Of a stretch of 64,000 bases of DNA, positions 44,328 to 53,616 are shown one piece after another. The stretch covers positions 124,001 to 188,000 of the forward strand of contig NZ_QPII01000009.1 of assembly GCF_003336675.1 (NCBI RefSeq), given 5' to 3'. The notes under the pieces are model-generated. The model worked only from the letters and a program-made list of their open reading frames with translations. It was not told where the DNA came from and ran no database searches. The position numbers and the translations under genes are program-made. Position 1 is the stretch's first letter, and each line of letters starts with the position of its first letter. The stretch comes from Billgrantia montanilacus. GTDB taxonomy: Bacteria > Pseudomonadota > Gammaproteobacteria > Pseudomonadales > Halomonadaceae.

Positions 44328-46523
44328 TCAGCCGGAGGCGACCGGTTTGGTGCCGCCGCCGTGGCTGCTGCGTTGTAGCATGAACAGCCCGCCTCCGATG
44401 GCCAGTCCCGCGATATCGGTATAGATGCCGCCATAGATCATGAACATGGCGCCTGTCAGCATCACCAGCCGCATCCAGGCCTTGACCGGTCCGAAGAACC
44501 AGGCCTGAACGGTGGCGGAGAGCAGTACGATGCCTAGTGTAGCGGTCACCCCGACTCTAAGGATCTGCATCCAGGTGCCTTCCATGAGCATGGCGGGGCT
44601 GTAGAAGAACATGAAAGGCACGATGAAGGCCGCAAGACCGATCTTGAATGAGGTCACTGAGGTCTGCATGGCGTTGGCACCGGAAATGCCTGCCGCGGCA
44701 TAGGAAGCCAGCGCCACCGGCGGTGTGATTGCCGAGACTACCGCGAAGTAGAACACGAAAAAGTGCGCTACAAGCGGCTGGATGCCGATATTGATCAGCC
44801 CGGGCGCTACCACGGAGGCAGCTACTGCATAGGCCGCAGTTGTTGGCATGCCCATGCCCAGCAGAATGCTGATACACATGGCGAAGATCAGGGCGAGTAG
44901 CTGACTGACCCCGGCCAGCCCGAGCAGCAGTGACGAGAAGCGAGCTCCCACGCCCGTTAGTGAAATCACTCCTACGATGAGACCGGCACAGGCGCATACG
45001 GCAATGATCTGAATCGACATGGTGCCGGCCAGTCGCAACGCGGTGAGAATGGCGGCAATACCCATCTTGTTGGGAGAGAACCAGCTCACGACAGCAGCCG
45101 ATGCGGTGGCCAGGGTGCCGGCACGAATCACCGAGTAGCCCATGAACAGCGCAGCAATCAGAATGATGATGGGGGTGAACAGATAGACCTGCTTGACCAG
45201 CTTCGAGAACAGCGGGATCTCATCCTTACGCATGCCGCGCATGCCCTTGCGGGCAGCCTCGAAGTCCACCATGAAGTAGACCGAAGCGAAATAAAGAATA
45301 GCAGGAATCAATGCTGCCACGGCGATCTCGGTATAGGGAATACCGGTAATCTCGGCCATGATGAAGGCGCCGGCCCCCATGATCGGCGGCATGATCTGAC
45401 CGCCGGTAGAGGCGGCTGCCTCAATGGCGCCAGCGCTACGGGCCGGGTAGCCCACCTTCTTCATCAGCGGGATGGTCAGTGAGCCGGTGGATACTACATT
45501 GCCAGCGCTGGTGCCGTTGATCATGCCCATCAGGCCTGACGCAAAGATGGAGACCTTCGCTGGGCCACCCCGGGCGCGTCCGGCAGCGGCGAAGGCGAAG
45601 TTGACGAAGTAGTCGCCTACCTTGGAGGCCTGAAGGAAGGCGGCAAAGATGATGAATAGAATGATATAGGTCGATGACACGGCCGTGGTTGGTCCGAGGA
45701 TGCCGGCATCGGTATAGACCTGACTGAAGAAGCGGTTCAACGACAAACCAGGATAGCCGAGGAAGCCTGGCAGATAGGGACCGACAAATACGTAGATGAG
45801 GAATATCGTGGAAATGACGACCAGGGCCAGACCGGTCACGCGGCGGGTGAGCTCCAGGATCAGCAGTGAGCCGGCAATGGCTGCCCACGATATGCCGATA
45901 GGGGCAAAAGCGGTGCCGGTGGAGGCGCGCATGGGACTACTGAACATGATGATCAGATAGCCGGCGCTGGCAATGGCACTGATCATCAATACCAGATCGG
46001 CGGGACAGAGCCGTTCGCGCGAGTGACGGTGGAACCAGGAAATGACGATGGCAGCCGCAGTCGCAAAGATTAGCGGGTAGCCGAAGTGCCAGGTTTCGAT
46101 GGCGGCGTCTATACGCAGGGCGCCCTCGTTCATGGCACGGTTTATCTGGAAGACCTGAAACAGGGCATAGAGTGCCGGTAGCATCAGGGCATAACTTGCT
46201 ATCGAGAGCCAACGACCAATCGGGCTGATCGCGTGGCTTTCGGAAAAGCGGGCACCCGTATAGAGGGCATAGCCAAGGATCAGCGCGCCGCAGATGTGAA
46301 CGATGCGAAACGACCAGGTTTCCATCGGATAGACATTCAGTGAAATCAGGTGGAAGCTGGAATAGGCGATGGCCATGGCGCCAAACAGGAGCCACTGCCA
46401 ACCGGAAAAGAGGCGGCGGTTGGACTCGATTACTTCCTCGTCGACGCCTTTTGCGATGGTTTCAGGCGTCTTGTCGACGGCCTCCTCGGACGCCCCGGGT
46501 CGGGTATCGGGAGAGTTGTTCAT
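44328..46523 (-). CDS. TRAP transporter fused permease, TAXI type (DctQM fusion)
   Basis: 731 aa with many hydrophobic helices. DctM-like core in the middle: FASGLMGMINGTSAGNVVST (where GTSAGNV replaces the usual GxSGSAxAD), AASTGGQIMPPIMGAGAFIM, LGMGMPTTAAYAVAASVVAP and SAITPPVALASYAAAGISGA. The N-terminal part carries the DctQ-like helices, and the C-terminus resembles DUF3394. Such fused permeases pair with TAXI receptors, here encoded 89 bases upstream. The substrate is unknown; glutamate/glutamine or C4-type acids are common for the family. Confidence 0.92.
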   Translation of the reverse strand: MNNSPDTRPGASEEAVDKTPETIAKGVDEEVIESNRRLFSGWQWLLFGAMAIAYSSFHLISLNVYPMETWSFRIVHICGALILGYALYTGARFSESHAISPIGRWLSIASYALMLPALYALFQVFQINRAMNEGALRIDAAIETWHFGYPLIFATAAAIVISWFHRHSRERLCPADLVLMISAIASAGYLIIMFSSPMRASTGTAFAPIGISWAAIAGSLLILELTRRVTGLALVVISTIFLIYVFVGPYLPGFLGYPGLSLNRFFSQVYTDAGILGPTTAVSSTYIILFIIFAAFLQASKVGDYFVNFAFAAAGRARGGPAKVSIFASGLMGMINGTSAGNVVSTGSLTIPLMKKVGYPARSAGAIEAAASTGGQIMPPIMGAGAFIMAEITGIPYTEIAVAALIPAILYFASVYFMVDFEAARKGMRGMRKDEIPLFSKLVKQVYLFTPIIILIAALFMGYSVIRAGTLATASAAVVSWFSPNKMGIAAILTALRLAGTMSIQIIAVCACAGLIVGVISLTGVGARFSSLLLGLAGVSQLLALIFAMCISILLGMGMPTTAAYAVAASVVAPGLINIGIQPLVAHFFVFYFAVVSAITPPVALASYAAAGISGANAMQTSVTSFKIGLAAFIVPFMFFYSPAMLMEGTWMQILRVGVTATLGIVLLSATVQAWFFGPVKAWMRLVMLTGAMFMIYGGIYTDIAGLAIGGGLFMLQRSSHGGGTKPVASG

Positions 46524-46561
46524 GGGTCATTCACCCTCGGGTGGGATGCTACTGAGGAATG

Positions 46562-46597
46562 CGCCATGCCCTGAACCGATCGGAACGGGGCATGGCG
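46562..46597 (-). repeat. hairpin between the TAXI receptor and permease genes
   Basis: CGCCATGCCC (46562-46571) pairs perfectly with GGGCATGGCG (46588-46597). The 16-base loop contains its own palindrome CCGATCGG. No T-run on the transcribed strand. Same position as in the three DctPQM operons. Confidence 0.6.
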
Positions 46598-46612
46598 TCA
46601 GTTTGACGATGC

Positions 46613-47593
46613 TTACTTGATCAGCGATTCGTCAATTTCATGGCCGTTTTCCTGATACCAGCGCACAGCACCCGGGTGGAAAGGCAGCACCTGATTGTGC
46701 ACCACGTTCTCGGGGATGGTGGTTTCAGCACTGCGGTGCACGTTACGCATCTTGTCGTTGTTTTCCATGGTCACCTTGGTGACTTCATAGACGAAGTCTT
46801 CCGGCAGATCGCAGCGCGCAATGGCGAAGTTCCACATGGAAACGGCGTTGGCATCCTCTTCCAGCGTGGTATAGGTGCTTGCCGGGATCTGGAAGGCTGC
46901 CACGGGGAAATTATCGATGACGGTTTGCTGCTCTTCCTCGGTGAACTCAATGATATTCACGTCAGTCTGGACTTCGAGCTGGCTGACTGCAGGAATCGGG
47001 ATGCCGGCAGCGAAAGCGATGACGTCCAGCAGCCCATCCTGCAACTGGCCACCCAGGTCTGTCCAGCCTCCGTTGCGGCGCTCGAAGTTCACGCCCAGGG
47101 TCTCGAGAATGGCCGGAAAGTAGGTGTCGGATGTGGAAGCTGCCGGGCCGAAGCCGATGCGAGCTCCATCCGGAATCTCGGAGATGGAGGTGATGCCGGT
47201 GCTTGAGAGTGCGGTAATGGAGAACGGTGTCTCGTACATCGGAAACAGGGCGCAGACGTTATCCATTTCTACGCCGGGAGCCAGCGGGCTCTCGCCTTTG
47301 ACGGCATCGGAGGCCGGACCCATGGTGGTAAGGCCGAAGGCGACATCACCGCTGTGAACGAGTGCCAGGTTTTGCGTCGGACCACCGGTCACTTCACCGC
47401 CGCCGGAGATACCCAGTTCATCGGCAATCAGATTGGCCCAGCCGGAGCCATAAACGAAATAGGTGCCGCCCTGACTTGCGGTACCCACCGTGAAGTTATC
47501 CGGCCAGTCGGCGCGGTCTGCGTGGGCTGAGGCTGCCATCAGCATGGCGCCGGCCAAGGTACCGGTAAGCGCTATTGTGGTGACGTTGCGCAT
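46613..47593 (-). CDS. TAXI-family TRAP substrate-binding protein
   Basis: 326 aa from ATG 47593, with GGAG 8 bases upstream. Signal peptide: MRNVTTIALTGTLAGAMLMA followed by ASAHA. The TAXI fold is shown by FTVGTASQGGTYFVYGSGWA, GGPTQNLALVHSGDVAFGLT and IGFGPAASTSDTYFPAILET. It feeds the fused permease downstream. The final 45 residues (NVVHNQVLPFHPGAVRWYQE) are typical of TAXI receptors. Confidence 0.92.
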   Translation of the reverse strand: MRNVTTIALTGTLAGAMLMAASAHADRADWPDNFTVGTASQGGTYFVYGSGWANLIADELGISGGGEVTGGPTQNLALVHSGDVAFGLTTMGPASDAVKGESPLAPGVEMDNVCALFPMYETPFSITALSSTGITSISEIPDGARIGFGPAASTSDTYFPAILETLGVNFERRNGGWTDLGGQLQDGLLDVIAFAAGIPIPAVSQLEVQTDVNIIEFTEEEQQTVIDNFPVAAFQIPASTYTTLEEDANAVSMWNFAIARCDLPEDFVYEVTKVTMENNDKMRNVHRSAETTIPENVVHNQVLPFHPGAVRWYQENGHEIDESLIK

Positions 47594-47715
47594 GGCGTAT
47601 CTCCGTTGCAATTGTGGTTGTCGTCCAGCGTGCACAGTGGCCGCTGTTGATCAGTCTGGCTGATGCCGCCTGGTTTTGCTTGTTACCCAGGCGATGCATT
47701 CCAGAATACAACGTA

Positions 47716-47732
47716 GCAGGTTGTGTGCCGTG
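47716..47732 (-). promoter_or_regulatory. possible sigma-54 promoter of the TAXI TRAP operon
   Basis: On the minus strand CGGCAC-ACAAC-CTGC keeps the invariant GG (-24) and GC (-12), 10 bases apart, and most of the consensus TGGCAC-N5-TTGC. It lies about 125 bases before the receptor start. Two consensus positions differ, so it is tentative. A sigma-54 activator (DctD) is encoded at 53592-54974. Confidence 0.35.
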
Positions 47733-47864
47733 ACAATTCCGCCACAAAAAAATCAAAGGCTTATCCGCTTGCTTTGCGACGAAAGTCGGGGTTTGAAGAT
47801 CAAGGACCGGCTGGATGATCGCACACTGGACTCTTGATGTGTGCGGAAAACCGCACGCGCCAGG

Positions 47865-48389
47865 TCAGTTGGTTTGGGGTGAGTCGACCAGCGCGGCTGC
47901 CCCGGCGGCCAGGGCGCCCAGTACCGCCGTCACCGTGGTGCCCACATTGGCACCGATGGCGATGGCCAGGGCCGGGAGGTAGGGGAGCTGTCCCGAGGCG
48001 AGGGCGGTCAAGGTCAGCAGCAGGGTGGCGTGGCTCGATTGCATGACCACAGTGGCAATGATGCCGAACAGCACGAGAAGGACATGGCGAGCAGCGTGAT
48101 CAGCGAACTGGACTGCACCAGGGCGGTGGCGCGCGCCCACGCCGATGGCCCATGCAGGGCTTCGGGTGGCGTTATGCAGCCAGCGATCGAGCGTGCCGGC
48201 GGAAAGCCGCTTGATCCCTTCCTCCAAGTGGGACATGCCCCACAGGAACAGACCAAGTCCCGCCGCCAGGGTGGCAAGGTCGGGACGTGCCAGCAGCAGC
48301 GCCGTTGCAGCAAACAGCCCGAGCAGTTCCAGATGCCGCCGCATGGCCCGGGGTGGTGGTGTGTTGGGTGCAGCTTCCTTGGCGGGCAC
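47865..48389 (-). pseudogene. decayed Na/phosphate cotransporter gene (NptA/Na-Pi family)
   Basis: The 174-codon frame starts like a Na/Pi cotransporter: LAAGLGLFLWGMSHLEEGIK then LSAGTLDRWLHNATRSPAWA. It loses the family's first QSSS motif in this frame; that motif is found one frame over: ATALVQSSSLITLLAMSF (about 48068-48125). The frame then returns to VLFGIIATVVMQSSHATLLL and GANVGTTVTAVLGALAAGA, which belong to the second QSS repeat. So there is a frameshift near GCGCGC (about 48127) and a probable internal deletion that joins the two repeats, plus an early stop. Full members are 500 residues or more. Confidence 0.7.
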
Positions 48390-48391
48390 GC

Positions 48392-48637
48392 TCAGCGCCC
48401 TTTGGGGTCGAGAATCCTGACGGTCTGAATCGTGTCTGAACGCTGCTCCTCACGCTCCCGGTTGACCCGGGTTTCCAGCTCCGAATGGGCATCGTCCTCG
48501 ATGGGTGCCTGCTCGAAGAAGTCGCAGCTGACGCAGTCTCGGTAGCGAATGCCATTCTGCTCCCAAGCGCGGATACGGTCCATCTCGGCACAGCGCGGGC
48601 AGATGGCACCGGCGATAAAACGTTTCTGAACGGCCAT
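48392..48637 (-). CDS. yheV: YheV-family zinc-ribbon protein
   Basis: 81 aa. Two CxxC pairs form a small zinc ribbon: CPRC (residues 13-16) and CVSC (35-38) in RYRDCVSCDFFEQAP. The C-terminus is charged and ends VRILDPKGR. YheV proteins are conserved next to prlC or in related contexts and have no known function. It lies 76 bases downstream of prlC on the same strand, so probably belongs to its transcription unit. Confidence 0.85.
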   Translation of the reverse strand: MAVQKRFIAGAICPRCAEMDRIRAWEQNGIRYRDCVSCDFFEQAPIEDDAHSELETRVNREREEQRSDTIQTVRILDPKGR

Positions 48638-48713
48638 GGAAACTCCCGTATGGCAGCCATCGGAGCGGACATGCTCCGATGGCGGTCGATGATACCCAGT
48701 ACATGGTATCGAA

Positions 48714-50765
48714 TCAGGCAGCACGAATCCCGCTATGGCGCAACAGCGGTTCGACGCTGGGCTCTCGGCCCCGGAATGCCCGGAACAGCTCGGCGGCATC
48801 CCTGGCGCCCCCCTGCTCGAGAATCTCGTGGCGGAAGCGCTGGCCGGTCTCGAGATCGAAGATGCCGGCTTCCTCGAAGGCGCTCCAGGCATCGGCGGAG
48901 AGTACCTCAGCCCACTTGTAGCTGTAGTAACCCGCCGCGTAACCGCCGGCAAAGACATGGCTGAAGCCATTCTGGAAACGGTTGAAATCGGCCCGCGGTA
49001 CCACCGCGACGGCGGCACGCACCTCGTCGAGCAGCGCCTGCACCTCGGCGGCCGTGGGGGCGGCCAGCTCATGATGCAGGCGCAGGTCGAACAGGGAGAA
49101 CTCGAGTTGGCGCACCAGGCCCATGGCCGACTGGAAGTTCCTGGCATCCTGCAGGCGTTCCAGCAATTCGGCGGGCAGCGGCTCGGCGGTGTCGACGTGG
49201 CCGGCAATCATGTCCAGCCCTTCGCGCTCCCAGCAGAAGTTCTCCATGAACTGGCTGGGGAGTTCCACGGCGTCCCATGCCACTCCGTTGATGCCGGAGA
49301 TATCGGCTACGGTCTGACGGGTCAGCATATGATGCAGCCCGTGTCCGAATTCGTGGAACAGGGTGGTGACCTCGTCATGGGTCAGCAGGGCGGGCCTGTC
49401 GCCCACCGGGCGGGTGAAGTTGCAGGTCAGGTAGGCTACCGGCAGCTGCAGGGAGCCATCTTCACGGCAGCGTCGCACGCGGCACTCGTCCATCCAGGCG
49501 CCGCCGCGCTTGCCTTCTCGGGCATAAAGGTCGAGATAGAAGCCAGCGATGGCCTGGCCGTGTTCGAGGATCTGGAAGTAGCGAACTTCCGGGTGGTAGC
49601 GCGGGGCCGAGGCATCCTCCTGGAATGTCACGCCATAGAGACGCTCGACGACCCGGAACAACCCATCCACCACCCGGGGCGCCGGGAAGTAGGGGCGCAG
49701 CTGCTCCTGGGAAATGGCGTGTCGCGCTTCGCGAAGCTTCTCGCTGGCATAGCCCACGTCCCAGGGAGACAGCTCGGCGATGCCCAGCTCGCTACGGGCG
49801 AACTCGGCGAGCTCATCGTACTCCTCGCGGGCCTGGGGCACGGCGCGCCGGGCCAGGTCGTCCAGGAAATCGATCACCTGCCGGGGGGACTCGGCCATCT
49901 TGGTGGTCAGGGAGTAGTCGGCATAGGTGGCAAAACCGAGCAGCTCGGCCAGCTCGCGGCGAAGGCGCAGAGTCTCCTCGATAATCGGTGCGTTGTCGTA
50001 TTCGCCGGCGTTGGGGCCCTGGTCGGAGGCGCGGGTGACGAAGGCCGTGTAGACCTCGCGGCGCAGCGACGCGTCGTCGGCGAAGGTCAGCACCGGATAG
50101 AAACTGGGGAAGTCCAAGGTGATGCGATAGCCGTGCGCATTCTTGGCCTCGGCGTTGGCGGCCAGCGTCGCCAGGGCACTCTCCGGCAAGCCGGCCAGCT
50201 GGGCAGCGTCGTCAATGTCCTTGTGCCATGCCTGGGTGGCATCCAGAAGCTGGTTGGAGAAGGTATTGGAGAGTTCGGAGAGCCGTGACTTGATCTCGCC
50301 GTAGCGCGCCTTCTTCTCGGCGGGCAGATCGACGCCGGCGAGATGGAAGTCGCGCAGGGCGTTGTCGATGCTGCGGCGCTGGCCTTCATTCAGCGATTCC
50401 CAGGCAGGCCCCTCCTTCAGCGCCTGCCAGGCCCGGAACAACCCTTCATGCTGGCCAAGCCAGGTGCTGTAGTCGGAGAGCTGGCCCAGGCAGGCCTGAT
50501 ACGCTTCGCGAAGTTCGGGTGTGTTCATGGTGCCATTGAGGTGAGAGACCGGCGACCAGGCCCGTGAGAGGCGGTCGTTGAGGGCCTCCAGGGGAGCGGC
50601 GAGACTCTCCCAGGTCGGCGTCTCCTGCTGCGCACGCGCGACGAGCGAATCGATGGCATCACGGTTTTCCGCGACCAGCTTTTCAATAGCCGGCACCACA
50701 TGGGCTGGGGTGATTTCGGCAAAGGGTGGCAGGTCGTGGGAGTCGAGCAGCGGATTATGGGACAT
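48714..50765 (-). CDS. prlC: oligopeptidase A (M3 metallopeptidase)
   Basis: 683 aa, normal PrlC length. Cytoplasmic zinc peptidase degrading short peptides, including cleaved signal peptides. The zinc motif HExxH is in TLFHEFGHGLHHML, with the third ligand Glu in the following helix. Other blocks: NPLLDSHDLPPFAEITPAHV at the start and FSHVFAGGYAAGYYSYKWAE near the C-terminus. ATG 50765 follows GAGGTG; another ATG lies two codons upstream. yheV follows downstream. Confidence 0.95.
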   Translation of the reverse strand: MSHNPLLDSHDLPPFAEITPAHVVPAIEKLVAENRDAIDSLVARAQQETPTWESLAAPLEALNDRLSRAWSPVSHLNGTMNTPELREAYQACLGQLSDYSTWLGQHEGLFRAWQALKEGPAWESLNEGQRRSIDNALRDFHLAGVDLPAEKKARYGEIKSRLSELSNTFSNQLLDATQAWHKDIDDAAQLAGLPESALATLAANAEAKNAHGYRITLDFPSFYPVLTFADDASLRREVYTAFVTRASDQGPNAGEYDNAPIIEETLRLRRELAELLGFATYADYSLTTKMAESPRQVIDFLDDLARRAVPQAREEYDELAEFARSELGIAELSPWDVGYASEKLREARHAISQEQLRPYFPAPRVVDGLFRVVERLYGVTFQEDASAPRYHPEVRYFQILEHGQAIAGFYLDLYAREGKRGGAWMDECRVRRCREDGSLQLPVAYLTCNFTRPVGDRPALLTHDEVTTLFHEFGHGLHHMLTRQTVADISGINGVAWDAVELPSQFMENFCWEREGLDMIAGHVDTAEPLPAELLERLQDARNFQSAMGLVRQLEFSLFDLRLHHELAAPTAAEVQALLDEVRAAVAVVPRADFNRFQNGFSHVFAGGYAAGYYSYKWAEVLSADAWSAFEEAGIFDLETGQRFRHEILEQGGARDAAELFRAFRGREPSVEPLLRHSGIRAA

Positions 50766-50928
50766 GCACACCTCGGTAGCAGGGCGGATGGGTTGAAGCG
50801 ATCCAGGTAATTGGCTTTAGATGCGGCCGGACAGGTCGGGTTTCAATGTATTGTGAGTGATCGAGAGATTTGGTGCCATCGAGCCGGCCTGCTAGGCTTG
50901 CGGCCTTCACGAAGGAGAGGCCGACGGC

Positions 50929-52269
50929 ATGAACGCAACCCTGGAGCGCTGGAGTACCCGGCGGGCCTTTATCTTGGCGGTGACCGGTGCAGCCGTAGGG
51001 CTCGGAAATATCTGGCGTTTTCCCTATATCACGGGGGAGAACGGCGGGGCCGCCTTCCTGGTTCTCTATGTGGCGTTCGTGCTGCTGCTGGGGTTGCCGG
51101 TGATGATGGCCGAGATACTGGTCGGTCGCGCCGGCCGCCGTTCGCCCATGCAGTCGCTGGGACATCTCGCCTCTGCCGCCGGTGCCAGTGGCCACTGGCG
51201 CTGGCTGGGGCTCTTCGGCGCCTTTACGGTATTCTGCATCCTCTCCTTCTACTCCGTGGTCTCCGGCTGGTCGATCGAGTTTCTGGTGGCGTCGGTCAAC
51301 GGCAACTTCGTCGGCCGCAGTGCCGCTGAGATCGGGGCCGGGTTCGACGCCTTCCTTGCCGACCCCCGGCGCATGGCCTTCAATCATACGCTCTTCCTCT
51401 TCATGACCATGAGCGTGGTGGCCGCCGGCGTGGCCAAGGGACTCGAGCGACTCAACAACCTGTTGATGCCGCTGCTGTATCTGTTGCTGCTTCTGCTGGC
51501 CGGCTATGCGGCGACCACGGAGGGATTCCGGCCGGCCCTGACATGGCTGTTTCAGCCCGACTTCGCGGCCATAACGCCCCTCGTCGTGATGCATGCCATG
51601 GGCCACGCCTTCTTTACCCTGGCAGTGGGAGCCTGTGCACTGATGGCCTATGGTGCCTACATGCCCGAGCGTCAGAGCCTGCCCAGAGCCGCGGCGGCGG
51701 TGGCGGTTCTCGACGTGGCCGTGGCGCTGCTCGCGGGTATCGCCATCTTCTCGGTGGTGTTCGCCCAGGGCATGGACCCCGCCGAGGGGCCGGGCCTGAT
51801 GTTCGTGACGCTGCCGGTGGCCTTCGCCGAGTTGCCCGGGGGGGCGCTGTGGTTGAGCACCTTCTTCCTGCTTTTGCTGCTGGCGACCTGGACCTCCTCG
51901 ATCAACCTGGCCGAGCCCATAGTCGCCACGCTCCAGGGGCAGGGACTCGGACGCGGCCAGGCCGCAGCGGTCATCGGTGTGGCGGTCTGGCTGGTGGGTC
52001 TGCTCTCGGTACTCTCGTTTTCGACACTGGCCGAATGGCGTCCGGTGGCGGGTATGAACGTCTTCGAGCTGATGACGACGGTACCCACCGAGATTTTCCT
52101 GCCGACAGGCGGTCTGCTGATAGCCGTCTTTGCGGCCTGGATCATGCCGCAAGGGGCCGCCCGGGGCGCCCTGGGTGTCGGCGAGCCGGGCTTTCGCCTC
52201 TGGCTGGGGGTGATACGCTGGGTATCGATCCCACTGACTGTCCTGGTGCTGGCTGCCGGGCTGCTATGA
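50929..52269 (+). CDS. neurotransmitter:sodium symporter (NSS/SNF) family transporter
   Basis: 446 aa with about 11-12 hydrophobic segments. The first helix carries the NSS signature GAAVGLGNIWRFPYITGENG (Na+ and substrate site), and RAFILAVTGAAVGLGN precedes it. LFLLLLLATWTSSINLAEPI covers the eighth-helix Na2 site (TSSINL). Bacterial members carry amino acids such as tryptophan, leucine or alanine. AAGGAGAGG precedes the ATG. Divergent from prlC. Confidence 0.9.
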   Translation: MNATLERWSTRRAFILAVTGAAVGLGNIWRFPYITGENGGAAFLVLYVAFVLLLGLPVMMAEILVGRAGRRSPMQSLGHLASAAGASGHWRWLGLFGAFTVFCILSFYSVVSGWSIEFLVASVNGNFVGRSAAEIGAGFDAFLADPRRMAFNHTLFLFMTMSVVAAGVAKGLERLNNLLMPLLYLLLLLLAGYAATTEGFRPALTWLFQPDFAAITPLVVMHAMGHAFFTLAVGACALMAYGAYMPERQSLPRAAAAVAVLDVAVALLAGIAIFSVVFAQGMDPAEGPGLMFVTLPVAFAELPGGALWLSTFFLLLLLATWTSSINLAEPIVATLQGQGLGRGQAAAVIGVAVWLVGLLSVLSFSTLAEWRPVAGMNVFELMTTVPTEIFLPTGGLLIAVFAAWIMPQGAARGALGVGEPGFRLWLGVIRWVSIPLTVLVLAAGLL

Positions 52270-52300
52270 CATGGCCGACGAACCGGCCAAAGGAGGCGAG

Positions 52301-52849
52301 ATGCAAGCGGGAAACCCTATTCGTAGCTGGAAGGGCGTGACCCCGAGCCTGGGCGAGCGGGTCTATGTGGACCCGGCCAGCATGGTGTTGGGCGACGTGG
52401 TGCTTGGCGATGACAGCTCGGTCTGGCCCATGACGGTCATCCGCGGCGACATGCACCGCATTCGTATCGGTGCGCGCACCAGCGTGCAGGATGGCAGCGT
52501 GCTGCATATCACCCATGCCAGCGACTTCAACCCCGACGGCTTCCCGCTCACCATCGGCGATGACGTGACCATCGGCCACAAGGCGGTACTGCACGGGTGC
52601 ACGCTGGGTAACCGCATTCTGGTGGGCATGGGGTCCATCGTCATGGATGGCGCCGTGGTCGAGGATGAGGTGATCATCGCCGCGGGGGCGTTGGTTCCGC
52701 CAGGCAAGCGCCTGGAAAGCGGGCATGTGTATGCCGGCAATCCGGCCAGGGCGATGCGGCCGATCAAGGAGAGCGAGCGTGCTTTCTTTCCCTATACCGC
52801 AGGCAACTACGTGAAGCTCAAGGACGAGTATCTGGCAGCACAGGAATAA
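52301..52849 (+). CDS. gamma-carbonic anhydrase-like hexapeptide-repeat protein (YrdA-like)
   Basis: 182 aa from ATG 52301, which has AAAGGAGG 5 bases upstream. A left-handed beta-helix of hexapeptide repeats spans about residues 20-145. The metal-binding His residues of the family are in TSVQDGSVLHITHAS and TIGHKAVLHGCTLGN. It is similar to E. coli YrdA/CaiE-type proteins; real carbonic anhydrase activity is shown only for some family members. It follows the NSS transporter gene by 31 bases and is probably cotranscribed. Confidence 0.9.
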   Translation: MQAGNPIRSWKGVTPSLGERVYVDPASMVLGDVVLGDDSSVWPMTVIRGDMHRIRIGARTSVQDGSVLHITHASDFNPDGFPLTIGDDVTIGHKAVLHGCTLGNRILVGMGSIVMDGAVVEDEVIIAAGALVPPGKRLESGHVYAGNPARAMRPIKESERAFFPYTAGNYVKLKDEYLAAQE

Positions 52850-52944
52850 TCCCCTAACACGTTGTTTGTTCATGCCGAGTCGGGCGATAATCTGGTGATT
52901 TATCCAGTATCTCTTGTCCAAGGCTTCAGGGAGTCCGACCCGGC

Positions 52945-53616
52945 ATGGCCGATTTTCGCACCCATCTCAGTGCCGCCGTGGGCGGCGGTGTCCTGCTGGC
53001 CGTCACCGGCTGGCAGGGCGGCCTCTGGACACCGGCCGAGGCACTGCCGCTGGCGGTACTGACCGCCTTCGGCGGCATCCTGCCCGATATCGATGCCGAT
53101 CACTCCCACGCCGTGCGGCTGATCTTCAATACCATGGCCGTGCTGGCGGTGATGGTGGGCGTACTATTGCTGCACGCTCGTCTGGACCCGGGGGCGCTGC
53201 TGATGGTCTGCGGCGGGCTCTACATCGGGGTACGCCATGTGCTGAGCCCGATCTTCAAGCGCTTCTCCGTGCACCGCGGGATCTGGCACTCGCTGCTGGC
53301 CGCCGTGCTGTGCGGACTGGCGACCAGCGTGGCCAGCTACCACTTCCTGGCCCAGGAGGGTCGGCTTGCCTGGGCCCAAGGGCTGGCGCTGGTGCTGGGC
53401 TATTTTATTCACCTGGCGCTGGATGAGCTCTATAGCGTGGATCTAACCGGGGCGCGGCTCAAGCGCTCCTTCGGCACGGCGCTCAAGCCGTTCGACTACC
53501 GCGCCCCTCGCAACTCTCTCCTCATGCTGCTGCTGGTGGCCGGCTTGGTGCCCTGGCTGCCTTCCTGGTCGCTGTTGGGCGAGCTGATCGCTCAGGGCTT
53601 GACCTTCTGGCGGTAG
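52945..53616 (+). CDS. YdjM-like membrane-bound metal-dependent hydrolase family protein
   Basis: 223 aa with several hydrophobic segments. The DUF457/YdjM pattern is visible: DFRTHLSAAVGGG at the N-terminus, GGILPDIDADHSHAVR (Asp-His metal motif), SVHRGIWHSLLAAVLCG (HRGxxHS) and GYFIHLALDEL (HxxLDE). E. coli YdjM is an SOS-induced inner-membrane protein; the biochemical function is unknown. The last 25 bases overlap the convergent dctD gene. Confidence 0.85.
   Translation: MADFRTHLSAAVGGGVLLAVTGWQGGLWTPAEALPLAVLTAFGGILPDIDADHSHAVRLIFNTMAVLAVMVGVLLLHARLDPGALLMVCGGLYIGVRHVLSPIFKRFSVHRGIWHSLLAAVLCGLATSVASYHFLAQEGRLAWAQGLALVLGYFIHLALDELYSVDLTGARLKRSFGTALKPFDYRAPRNSLLMLLLVAGLVPWLPSWSLLGELIAQGLTFWR

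Noticed and set aside
50755..52152. 465-codon minus-strand frame opposite the NSS transporter
   Set aside because: Hydrophilic, His/Gln/Arg-rich antisense translation of a membrane protein gene; no ribosome site or homology.
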